The notes beneath the pieces are model-generated. The model had not been told where the DNA came from, searched no databases, and was given only the letters and a program-made list of their open reading frames with translations. 64,000 nucleotides of DNA from Micrasema longulum. Lineage: Eukaryota > Arthropoda > Insecta > Trichoptera > Brachycentridae. The DNA lies in contig JAGVSM010003805.1 in assembly GCA_022494885.1 (NCBI GenBank), forward strand, positions 62,001 through 126,000, written 5' to 3'. Position numbers and translations under genes: made by a program. Shown here in pieces: positions 48,501 to 58,700 of this stretch (position 1 is the stretch's first letter; the number at the start of each line of letters is the position of its first letter).

Positions 48501-50266
48501 TCTTAGAGAGTAGCATCATCAAAGATAGTACCCACAGTAGGATAATGCAACATTATCACAAAGGCTTAATAGGTCAAACATGACTTTTTAACGAAAAAGA
48601 ATTGGTCATTATTTGAACCTAAAAAACCAACATATGTAGTAGATTACTTTTTTTTTTTAAATATACCAAATAAACATTATATTGGTGTTTTTTTTAAATT
48701 AAATTCCACAATTTATTTTGTATTCTTACTCCTATCGCATCGCATTAAAATCGCATATGTGCTGCGCAGCGTTGCGTTCGCACCACGTCTAAACTACATG
48801 AAAAATGTACGAAAAATAATGTATCGGTATGTTTCGATTGCTTCTTCAGCCTAGTGAAAATTTTAGTCTGCGCCTACTCCCGGACTGCGCATTCAGTACG
48901 GCGCGACGCTGGAACAGAATTTTGAATTTGGTTCCATTGCGAGCGTTCTCATCTCAAGACGCAGCCAGCCAACTGCAAGTACGTACCGATCAGTATGCGG
49001 ATGACAGCGCTGACAAATGGATGTGCTTGGGGTCACGTTGCATTTTTTTTAATAGGCGATAATAAAACTCCTCCGATATTTATCCCGATTATGATTTAAA
49101 CTATTATTAAATTATTTGTTTACAGGAATCTAAATGTTACATATTAAGACTGATAATTCATTTATTAAACATGCTATTTTATAAACATTATTTGTCTTAA
49201 TTTAGGGGAACAAAATACATATCCGAGAATTTAAAGCCAAACTAAAAAAACATATTTGTACCTCAGAGTGCCATGCTATAAATTATTGGAAATCACTTTG
49301 ATAAAGTAAATTTTTAAGGCTTCTTTTGATAATTTGATGTAAGGATTTGCATCCGTCTGCCTCTGAAGTACAAATATATTAAGCAATCCATTTCATAATA
49401 ATTTCCACGAAAAACTTTTTTTATTAAATTAAAACAATATATATTTTTAAATTTATATTTATGACACTTATTGTGTGGTTATTCACTATTAAAAAATAAA
49501 TATAAAACAATTTTGTTTTAAACCACTTATTTATTCTAAGGTACAGTAAATTATACCTTGGTAAAGAAGCGTGTGTAGCTTTTAAACCGGTCGGCAGAAA
49601 AAAAAATAAGTGGTTATAATCAAAGTTGGTTAATATTTATTTTTTAGTTACATATTTGTTTTATTTTTTTAGTTTATTTCACTGTTTTTACAAGATACAG
49701 AGATTTTTTGATTCAGGTCCCGACTATCTAGGAATTCCCAGTGTTTAGAATGAATTTTTTTTGTTACATGTCACATGTTTTTTCATAAAAGTCAAACATA
49801 AATATAAATTTTTAAATATGAAATATAATACAAGATAACGAAATACAATTAAAATGAAAACACAAATTATTTTGCCATGGAAATAAACAAGTCAGAAATT
49901 TATTAGAAAGTAAATTAATTTTCAATTCAATTTATTTGCAGGACAAAAAAGACCGCAATGAAGCTATCAGCCATCTTTAAAGATAGGCAGAACTCTCCTT
50001 TGGAAACAGGAATTTACTGGGTAGAACATTTTATCAGACATGGTGGGAAACACTTACGACCAGTTTCTGCTGACATTCCACTACACCGCTATCTACTTTT
50101 GGATATTTTAGCTTTGGCTGCCGTGATAACTTTGATTTCCATGGCTTTAATTGCATTACTTTTAAAGCGAATTAAAAAATTGCAGTGTACATTGGATCAT
50201 TGTGAAAAAATATTAACAGACGAAAAACTTAAAAAAACAGCAACAGATAAAGAAAAATTACACTGA
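44744..50266 (+). CDS. UGT: UDP-glycosyltransferase gene C, four coding exons, 536 aa
   Basis: Exons are 44744-45589, 46798-47020, 47520-47736 and 49942-50266, joined in phases 0, 1 and 2 into an open frame of 536 residues. I start at the ATG at 44744. The GTG six bases upstream is non-coding. The protein has a leader (about 1-17), RYRILGIFPHTAKSH with candidate catalytic H35, YETFNSDC with D147, ILWKWEDE, KWLPQFDIL and the signature region FITHASGLGLSEA...IFGDQ. It has one membrane helix at about 479-503 and a 33-residue Lys-rich tail ending KEKLH (a K-x-K-x-x ER signal). Ser369 replaces the Gly that follows THA in gene D and in most UGTs. It is a same-strand neighbour of B and probably a tandem duplicate. 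The predicted role is glycosylation of small lipophilic compounds at the ER. Confidence 0.9.
45733..46142. mobile_element. Foldback element in gene C intron 1
   Basis: The ends are inverted repeats of about 110 bases (CAGAGATGAAGAACATTTAG; then GGTAATATAGAAGTCTAGGC). The family recurs at 63669-64000 and in pieces at 3119-3272 and about 5050-5125. Confidence 0.8.
46151..46180. repeat. AT dinucleotide microsatellite
   Basis: A run of AT repeats directly after the foldback element in gene C intron 1. Confidence 0.8.
46255..46765 (+). mobile_element. LINE C-terminal remnant in gene C intron 1
   Basis: VLVSTLMYNRERWNWQRK, SRVNAVEMRSLRCKSIYGRV and, after stops, WVRHVNQMN match the post-RT end of a common insect non-LTR family. 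It ends about 35 bases before exon 2 of gene C. Confidence 0.7.
46798..47020 (+). CDS. UGT: UGT gene C, exon 2
   Basis: The exon follows a TTTTCAAG acceptor and is 223 bases, phase 0 to 1. It begins DLQFYMDSAKNGVIVFSMGS and runs to KWLPQFDIL, ending at a GTAAGG donor. Confidence 0.9.
47285..47425 (+). mobile_element. SINE family 1, short copy in gene C intron 3
   Basis: A diverged head (GTCCGCTTCG; GCGCAGTCGCCTACC) is joined to the tail TATGCACCATCACGTGCAGA. The body is missing. Confidence 0.45.
47520..47736 (+). CDS. UGT: UGT gene C, exon 3 with the UGT signature
   Basis: The exon is 217 bases after a TTCCTTAG acceptor, ending at a GTAAGA donor in phase 2. It encodes HANVKAFITHASGLGLSEA and FGDQAFNAAAAKDS. 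The residue after THA is Ser instead of Gly (369), in the loop expected to contact the UDP diphosphate. Confidence 0.9.
48405..48550 (-). mobile_element. Fragment of the same R1-type LINE
   Basis: The bases around 48420-48490 resemble those at 24590-24660 (LINE downstream of RNase H), in the same orientation. It lies in intron 3 of gene C. Confidence 0.55.
48735..49065. other. CpG-rich insert in gene C intron 3
   Basis: It is flanked by AT-rich DNA. A 77-codon frame (48829-49062) has no recognised domain. Probably the remains of an unidentified repeat. Confidence 0.3.
49557..49592 (+). ncRNA. Degenerate hammerhead-like motif in gene C intron 3
   Basis: The ACCGGTC end is intact, the core is decayed (TTGGTAA; TAAA for GAAA), and the stem AAGC/GCTT is kept. 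Confidence 0.3.
49942..50266 (+). CDS. UGT: UGT gene C, last coding exon
   Basis: The exon follows a TTTGCAG acceptor and completes Glu 429. It carries KLSAIFKDRQ, YWVEHFIRHGGKHLRP, a membrane helix and a tail about 15 residues longer than in B or D. The stop is TGA at 50264-50266. Confidence 0.9.
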
Positions 50267-50271
50267 ATAAA
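50266..50271 (+). promoter_or_regulatory. Candidate polyadenylation signal overlapping the gene C stop codon
   Basis: AATAAA begins on the last base of the TGA stop, a similar arrangement to gene B. Confidence 0.4.
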
Positions 50272-50418
50272 TTATGTAACTCCAATGTTGTATTTTAGTT
50301 ATATTAGTTTTTTCTCATATGGTGTATTTGCCTTATTTGTGCCTCTGTGCGTATCTGAGACAAAAAGAAAGAAAGGACACTTGCCTTGTCTGCCTAGATT
50401 ATACAATTACCATACTTG

Positions 50419-50802
50419 TGGTGGTATTCTGAATCTTCTTTATCTATATCCTAGAGAGTGATTAATTTGAGGATTTTCATTTTTTTAATGCAACGATACT
50501 TTACATCATAAAATGGCCACGCTGATAATTAAAGGTCAAATGATGGATAAAACTGTTTTGAAAACGGAAAAAAACTAATACGGTTGGGTCAATTCAACCT
50601 TATTAAGTTTGTTGAGTAATGCTTAAGGTCACTTTAATGGTCTAAATGAAAATTTTCATATTTTGTTTCACGTGTTCGTATTTGTTTGACGTTTAATCAT
50701 CAGTGTGGCCCATAAACGAAGCGAAGTTTAAGTGCACGCAAAAAATAAATATCCGCAAATTAATCACTCTACGGGATAAAGAAGATTCAGAATACCACCA
50801 CT
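50419..50802. mobile_element. MITE just downstream of gene C
   Basis: Inverted ends of about 60 bases (GTGGTATTCTGAATCTTCTT). A smaller element with the same GGTATTCT end, 50811-50892, follows at once. Confidence 0.65.
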
Positions 50803-50810
50803 GGGCTGGT

Positions 50811-50892
50811 ATTCTAAATATAATTGCGCGCGTAAATACGCGTTAAAAATGAGTTTTCTACGCGCGCTTTTGCGTTCAGAATACCACCCCTG
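50811..50892. mobile_element. Mini-element with GGTATTCT ends
   Basis: It has GGTATTCT/AGAATACC ends and internal GCGCGCGTA/TACGCGCGC arms. Confidence 0.45.
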
Positions 50893-51519
50893 CTCTAATT
50901 TTAAATTTGCATTTCGAATGAAAATTCAACTGCAATGGTCACCCTTAAGCAATTAGCAGAAATTTACAAATATGCTTTCCTTCCATACTTTTACTTTTAT
51001 TTGCTTTTTATATATTTTTTCATTATTTATTTTTGTATTATTTCATTTAGTACGAACTATTATTTGGCATATTATTTATTACTCCTATTTCTTATATTTT
51101 TTACTGTAGTATTGAGTGAGTTTTTAGAAAACATATCTCAATTATCATTTAAATTTTGTTTTTATATATACATTCTTTTACAATTCTTTTTCTGTTGAAT
51201 ACAATGATACTCTTATTTTGTTTTTTTTAATACTACTATATTTTAATATTATTTTGATGGTTTTAATAATACCATTATTTTGTATATTTGATTATGTGTG
51301 AATCTTAGTTTGTATAATTTATATTTTAAAAGTTATTTCTGGTTATCTTTTTTGCATTGTATTCTTTGGAATTTTACTATTTATTACTTATACCTTTTTT
51401 TCTAGATTGTCATTCTATTGCATAACATGTCTCGAAAATAGATAGACATAGAAAATACTAAATAATATTTAATGTAATATAACCTTTTATTAATTTGTGA
51501 ATGTTTTTCATACGTTAAT
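50893..51519. other. AT-rich spacer between genes C and D
   Basis: The 87-codon frame at 50935 is Phe/Tyr/Ile-rich low complexity and not a credible gene. Confidence 0.5.
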
Positions 51520-51790
51520 ACCTTCTCCAAAGTGAAGTATGTGGACATCACCAGCTCTCTCGCCTCCTCCCACGTTAATTACGCTCTCTTAATCTTTTTA
51601 TTCCGCCAAGTAAAGCCGAAAGATCGTCGACGGACTTCCAGAATGGCGGAAGCTCGCTGGTGTAAAGACGTGGCAACTCGGCATAGGTTCTTCTGAGGCA
51701 TCCGCAGCACGTGTTCAAGCCAGGTCAACCCCTCCACCCTCTAATCGCTCGTTATAAGGGGCTGCTGCGTCCGTTCTCGGACTTTAACCT
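51520..51790 (-). mobile_element. RTE-like LINE C-terminal fragment, second copy
   Basis: The minus strand reads RERTQQPL, LTWLEHVLRMPQKN and LTWEEARE with frameshifts, similar to the copy at 32.3-32.8 kb. Confidence 0.6.
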
Positions 51791-52224
51791 AGCCGGACCG
51801 AAGGGGGGATTTGAATCCCCCACTGACCCATTTGGCCAATTTCACTTTATAAGCATAAGCATTCGGCAAACTAACAAAAATGAATAAAATACACGAATGA
51901 GTAAAACATGTGTACGCGAAAACATGAATAAATTATTGCACGGTCATAAACACTTCCAACGTTTTATCCTCCTGATGCCGTTTACAAGTAGGCGCTGGGG
52001 TCGTTTGGTCCCCCTGTTCGGATCATGTTTAATTTTTGGATGCTTAGTGAGGGAAAGTTTAATGCTAGTAATGATAAGTAACGTTACGTACATTGACTAA
52101 TATTTATAATTTAAATGCAAAATGACATAAAACTATTTTTTTACGTGTTTTTTTTATGGACCGGCTTTCTTTACCGGTGGCTTCTGGGGTATAAATCCTG
52201 AAAATGGAAATCATGTGGACACAA

Positions 52225-52545
52225 GTCGGCTTCGTAATAAAGTGGTTAGCGCACTCGCCTACTATGCCTGAGTTTCTGGGTTCGATTACTACCAAAGTCG
52301 ACGTGATTTTTTTAAATGTGGTTTTTCACTGCAATATTGAACTAATAATCGCAACGGATTTTTCGTAACTAGAGTGTACACTTTCAAATGGTTTTGGATA
52401 TGTGGAGGAACTGTTTTCCATGTAATATTCAACTGTACTTGGACTGGCACCTAAAACGTAAGACTAAATACCTTTCTTTCACTTAATTAATGATCTAGAT
52501 ATTCTAGATACACTGCATTTTGTATACTTATGCACAGGATAGTAA
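52225..52545 (+). mobile_element. SINE family 1-related copy
   Basis: The head AAGTGGTTAGCGCACTCGCC...GGGTTCGATTAC and the body TTGGACTGGCACCTAAAACG are visible. Confidence 0.6.
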
Positions 52546-52849
52546 TATTATTATCTACTGTTATTTTGCTACGGATATCAAAGTAAAGGTTTTAAATATT
52601 TTTTTATATTTGCCACAGTTTTTATGTATTTAGGTAATTATATTTTTTGTTTATGTAGTTACTTAACTGTTGTGTCTTTTGTTTTTATTTGATCAAATGT
52701 ATAAACCGTTGAATAAATAAATAAATCCTGATGATGAGTGCTTTGCATCTCTTTTTTTTCTTTTTATTTTTTCTGAAAAAAAAATGATAATGCAAACTTT
52801 TATATAATTTAATATCGCTCTAAAATTCGCAAAAAAAATGTAAAATAGC

Positions 52850-53460
52850 GCTATGATCCATTCCCACCTATCTTATCTATCATGCATATGGGGTTTTGCC
52901 AGCAAAAATCAGATCTCGGAAATACAAGTTCTTTAGAACAGAGCTCTAAGAAACATTCTTGGACTTAAATGGGGTTCCCATGTCCCATGTCCCAAGGATA
53001 TCTACCGACAAACAAAGATACTTCCTTTCAAGTTAATGCAACTGCATAACATAACTAATACTATTTTAAATATCATGTACTTTTCTGCTCACACAAATTT
53101 AAAATACACATTTGGTCATGATATTCACAATAACAATACGCGTTACTCAGGGAATCTTCATGTGTCTAATACCCGTATGCACAGACAAACCTTAAGGTGA
53201 GGAGAGTACATTCTATTGTCTTCACCTTCGGGTTATTCTCTGCATTTGAAATTAGAATGTACTTTCCTCACCTTAAGTTTTGTCTCTGCATACGGGTATT
53301 ATTCAACAAAGTTCAACATTAGGTCTTTGGAAAATATTGGCCATTCCGAATATAATAAACTGCTTCTAAATCTTTTTATTAGTGATAGTTATTATTGTAA
53401 TTTATATAGATGGTGTAAAGTACTGTTTTATGTTTCTTATTATTTCGGATGTATTAACTA
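52850..53460 (+). mobile_element. Jockey-like LINE 3' fragment interrupted by a foldback element
   Basis: With breaks, 52855-53160 reads SLIHSHLSYLSCIWGF, NRALRNILGLKW, NNNTRYSGNLHVSNT, and after the insertion at 53166-53304 continues FNIRSLENIGHSEYNKL, the order expected of LINE ORF2 C-termini. Confidence 0.6.
53166..53304. mobile_element. Short foldback MITE inserted in a LINE
   Basis: Terminal inverted repeats of about 50 bases (starting TAATACCCGTATGCA) face each other around a short centre. Confidence 0.65.
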
Positions 53461-55509
53461 TGTATGATATTATGTATTATCTCAAAAATGTTTTTTTTAT
53501 TTTATGTACGGTCCCAAATGAGTTTCTTCAATAACTCCTGGGAGTATGATATATATTTTTTGTATTACGTGTTTTATTAATAATATAATTATAATAATAG
53601 TTAAGATATTCATTTACTATCTAATCGGGCTTTCTTAATAATCCAATACCATGTGATTAAATTTATACCTGTAAAAGACAGGAAAAATATATGCCGTCTT
53701 CTTTACTCGTATACCCGCGTGAGGCAATAAGCGCTATCTGTATTAACGTCTGTTGTCTGTGTAACGCCAGAGGCATTAATTCCTAGACCTGTATATTTTT
53801 TTGTTTCAACATGATCGATTGCGGGTTATTAATTGTGTTTTTATCTATACACTTTTGATCAAATCAAGTATATTGTATTTAGAGTTATGTATATTTTTTC
53901 ACGAATTGATTGTGGCAAGACGAAAAAAAATCAAGGACAATTCACAAATAGTTATAGATTTTAAAATTATTATTATGGTTTGGATGAAACAGCGGCGTGC
54001 TTTTGCTATCGGCGTCGGCGGTTGACATTTGTGGATTTATCAACACCGAATCACTTCCGCGCTAGACCTTTTTATCAGACGCAGACGATACAGATACATC
54101 TTGGCTTTGGCGATGACTATTTACATATGTTTCTGTAGCCTTTTATCCGTCAGCTAAATTTTGTGCTTAAAACCTAAAATTCCTGGGCTAAAGCCAGGGT
54201 GTTTTGTACTGTAATTCAATTGACCACTAGAAATGAGCATTCTGGTTTATTTTGATACCAGAAAAAATACATGTTATTTCTTTTACAGGTTGTCCCAAAA
54301 CTCAAAATATTCCCTTTGAGGGCTGATGTGCCAGTTCATGACTCACCAGACTATGCCTGTACCTATGCACATATCAGTAAAAAAAATATTGTTTTCGATT
54401 CTAGCACTTTTATGAATTTCTTAAAAATCTACGACTTAGATCAGTTTTTGGAGTGCCAAACTACGAATTTCCGTATTCTGGAATTTTAATTTTTGCTACG
54501 CATTTCTAAATAACTCGGCCGTTGATTTCAGACCAAAACAATAATAGTAGTCCTGTACCTTTGCGGAAAAAATATGAATGCCCGATTCATGTATCACGCT
54601 AATTTGGCAATTTTGAAAATTATCTTTTGATGTAGTATTTAGAATTGACTGTATTTTGCTTTTAAAAAAAACAAAACAGCAAACAAAGGTTAGCAAGCAG
54701 TTTGCACAAAATACAAAGTATTATTAGCAAGGGAGACCATTAAAATAGTTTTTTTCTGAAGACATAATAATTTAAATCATGTTAAATAAAACAATTTTAG
54801 AAATTAAATAGATGTGTAATAATAATAATTAATTAAATATGTGCTTCTCTCAATATTTCTATGACTTTTGACTTAAATTTACTATCATTTTCATGAAAAA
54901 CATCAACCTTGGTAAATCTATAGTTATATTACTCGCATATTCTAGGTATTGTATATTGTTTTAAATAATTTGTTTACACGTTGTCGGTGTAAAACAGGCA
55001 ATTTTGTCTTATCAGTCTAGATGTCACAGTAATTGGAAGTCTTTGAAGTAGATCGGGGGAATCAATTTTATTGTTTATTAGTTTGTACAAAAAATGATTG
55101 GCCTAACATTATCCTTCAATTTTTAAGAGAGTTCATTCTGTGGCACTGTATACATTCAGTATAGTTAGAGAAGTGTAACCAGTAGTCGACTTGATCAAAT
55201 TTTTTTTTAAAACTTTGTCCAGCTAACAAGGGTACATACCCCGTTTCAAGCTAGAATTGAAATATTTATATGAATATTTTAACGTTTTACTCATAATAAA
55301 TTTGCTGAATATGTCCTTGTGTTTTCTAACAGCCCAATCTGCCCAATGTTTCAGAGGAAAGAATATTTAAATTTATGACAACCAATACCAAGCCAGTACT
55401 GACATATCTTAAATAATGTTATCATTTCACAAGAAGCGCCGATTGCTACATTATCTACATGACACAATCACTTAGAATTTTTGTGTTCAATTCTTCAAAA
55501 CAATTCTTA
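53461..55509. other. Spacer downstream of gene D
   Basis: No gene recognised. Frames at 53801 and 54271 have no known domain. Confidence 0.45.
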
Positions 55510-55786
55510 CTAATCATTTTTCGGTTTTGATATCATCACTGAACACAGTCTTTTCAAAGCTCTGTACACTTTCCAGTTGACGTAAGCAAGAATGGACACC
55601 AGAACCAGGAGAAATAGAATAACATCCAACATCCAGTATCTGTACAGAGGAAGATTAGCTGAAGAAGATCTGAGGTGACTTCCGCCGTGTCTTGCTACAT
55701 GTTCCACCCAATATATGGCAGTTTCGAGGGGATTTAATGGTCGGTCTTGCCAAATAGCTGACAGCTTCTTGGCCTTAGCTTGCACA
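55510..55786 (-). CDS. UGT: UGT gene D, last coding exon
   Basis: The exon is 277 bases including the TAA stop, the same as gene B's last exon. The acceptor is a T-tract followed by TAG. It carries KLSAIWQDRP, YWVEHVARHGGSHLR, a membrane helix and KPKND at the end. No AATAAA is close to the stop. Confidence 0.88.
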
Positions 55787-58700
55787 CTAAAAAAAGAAGA
55801 ACACATAATGGGCCTTACTTACAAACCTGGTATCTATAATATAATTAGTCCTAAAATGATTGATTGAGTCAGTTATGTACGGGCCCGTTCACACGTATTG
55901 CGCAAATTCACTCGGTCCGGAAAAACTCCGTGCTCACTTCGGTTTACGAGACATTAGTCAAACACAAAGCGCAAAGTCTATTCGGAAATAGAACAAATTG
56001 TTTGAGACAACCGGCTCAGCAGTAAGAATAATGAATGAAGGCCACCCGAAGTCGGCGAGGATGCCAGTAGTTATTCAGAGTGTTAGTGAATCAGTAAGGG
56101 AAAATCTGCAACAATCAACTCGCAAGAGAAACCAAGCCTTAAACAACAAGAGAACCTTACGCAATTGTTTACATCTGAAATCGTATAAAATTCAACTGAT
56201 GCTTGCAACTCTTGAGTTGAGACTGAATGATACCGATTTTCGACCGTTTGAAGGATATGTTCCCCGAGAAACTCATTTCACGAGGAGGAGACATTGTGTG
56301 GCCCCCACGGAGCCCGGATCTCAGCCCGTGTGATTTTTTTTTTTGGTGATACTTAAAATCAAGAGTCTATGAAGACAATCAAACAAAAATAAATCAGTTA
56401 AAATAAAACATTGTCCGGGAAATTAACGCCATCCCACGGGCAACTTTTTAACATGATTTTTGAGAATTTGCGAATCCGCTTTAAACAATGTCAATAAGCA
56501 GGTGGAACTCACTTGGACAATATAATTTTTAAAACCTAAATATTATAAAAATTTCCGTGTACTGTAGTTTCTAAAAATATAAATAAAATATTTGAAAGTT
56601 CTACAAGTATTTAATTTTTGGTAATTGAAACTAGGTATACAGTTAAGGCCTTTTCTATATATAGGCAAAAAAAAACGCATTTAATTCTTGTGTTTTCACC
56701 AAGAATCGAACCCGGAGCCTTCCATTCGTGAGTCAAGCGTTTTAACCACCACACTACGGGGGCCACCGGGATATGTAATGTAATAAAACTGTGTGGTTTT
56801 GCCCAAACGATTTATTTATTAGAAAATGAGAACCAAGTTGAAAATGGCCCTCAAAATTAAATATTTGGGTAAATCATAAGAACGCAAATATTTCTTTTTT
56901 CATTAAAAAAAAATAAAAATAAATAAAAGTTGTGGTAGAGCGGGATGCGAAGTTTGGACTTCTTATCCCTGGGTCCGCGACACTAGCCACGGGACCACAC
57001 CCCGGTTCATTATTATGTTTAGATTGCTCCTAACAGCAAAAAAAAAAATATGAGGCTCAAAAGGGTGAAATTTCACAGTGCTCGAGATTCTAATTAATCA
57101 ACTGAGGCCCGAAGGGCCGATCAACTGTGAATACGGGTGGTAATATCATCCTTATCATAGTGGTAGAATAAGGATAGTATTTCCATCCTCATTTTACCAC
57201 TATGCTTAGACGTAACTTTATACAACGTTTATAAGTAAGGCCCTAGACTTCATTGTCAAATTAAAACATAATGTTTATAAGGGCTAGGCAAGGACAAACG
57301 AAAAACAGTAAAAAATACTACAGAAAAGACAAACACCCGACGGCAAATATATATATTTTTAAAACATTTTTTTAACCGGAATTCAAAAGCACACTAAAAC
57401 TCTTTTTACTAGACGAGATAGGTAATGTGATTTCATGTAGTTAGTTTATAGGGCACTGTAGATTGAACAAACACCTTGGTAGAATGAACCATTCCAAAAC
57501 TTTTAGATGTAGGTTCTGCAGTGCAGATGACGTAACATCTATACACATTCTATGTAAATGTGATACTTTACATCATAAAAAGAGCCTCATCCTCGGGGGA
57601 CCAGTGGTTAAACCTGAGGATGTTAAAAAGCGCGCTCCCTACCTAATAGCCCGATACTGTTCGGATATGGGCTTGGAGGGGGAGATTTAGCAAAATGTTA
57701 ACTCTCGCCTTCCACACAGTAGCCAGGCTCTTTATAGACCTGGGCTTGGAGGGCGAGAACTATTCACGGGGACCCGTCCCAATAAATCTTCACAGGTTTC
57801 TGTGACGTCAGAAGCTTGCATAGCACTGACCTGCACATCTAAGAATTGTAATAAGATAGTATATAAATCGGGTTTGGTCCTGTGGCTAGGTCCGTTGTTC
57901 GAATCTACTTTACCCCATATTGATTCTCATTTTCTAATAGTGATTTAATATTTAGGTAAATCATATGAACGCAAATATTTCTTTTTTTTATGTATGACGT
58001 GCTTTCAACCAAATTATGTTTTTTAAATTTTACGTTCTCCATAAATTCGGCAATGCGCTTTCTGATCATTTTAATGGGTCCAGCTTTGCACATATAAATA
58101 AGATGCATTGTGCAAGTCTTCGATAAATTAAGAAACTCCAAAAAAATACAGAATCAATCAAAAAATGTTATGCAAGGTCCCACCTGGGTTCTAAAACCTT
58201 TCTCAGCCCCTCAAGAATAGCTTTTTTTGTTATGTATCTGTACTCCAGATAGGTTCCAACTCCACTGTCCCTTGCTGCTGCAGCATTGCCGAATTGGTCT
58301 CCATATATTGGAATAGAAACTACTGGAATTCCACAGTGGACAGCCTCTGTAAGACCCAGCATTCCAGCGTGCGTAATAAAAGCTTTGACATTTTTGTGAC
58401 CTGGAGAGAACAAAGAATCATTATTACAAAAAAGTTTAAAGGGAAAAAGTTCCTAGAATTGAGGGGGCTGAATGCAAAACGGCCATTGTGCATAACTCCT
58501 GTGATAGGTTGACATAGGACACAAGACTTGATATATCTCTCGTATTTTTTAAAATGATTAACTCGTATTTTTTCCAATCATCAAATGGACATTTTCACAC
58601 CAGACTTTAAAATTTAATTTTGTATAACTATGCTGGGTGTCAATCCAAAAATGATTTATCCTTGCTACGCGAAGTATGAATCTCCGCTTATTAAGCAACA

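Noticed and set aside
50935..51198. 87-codon frame rich in Phe, Tyr and Ile
   Set aside because: AT-rich low-complexity DNA translates this way by chance. No leader-plus-domain structure.
56816..57005. Candidate regulatory inverted repeat downstream of gene D exon 3
   Set aside because: It is explained by two pieces of SINE family 3 joined in opposite orientation.
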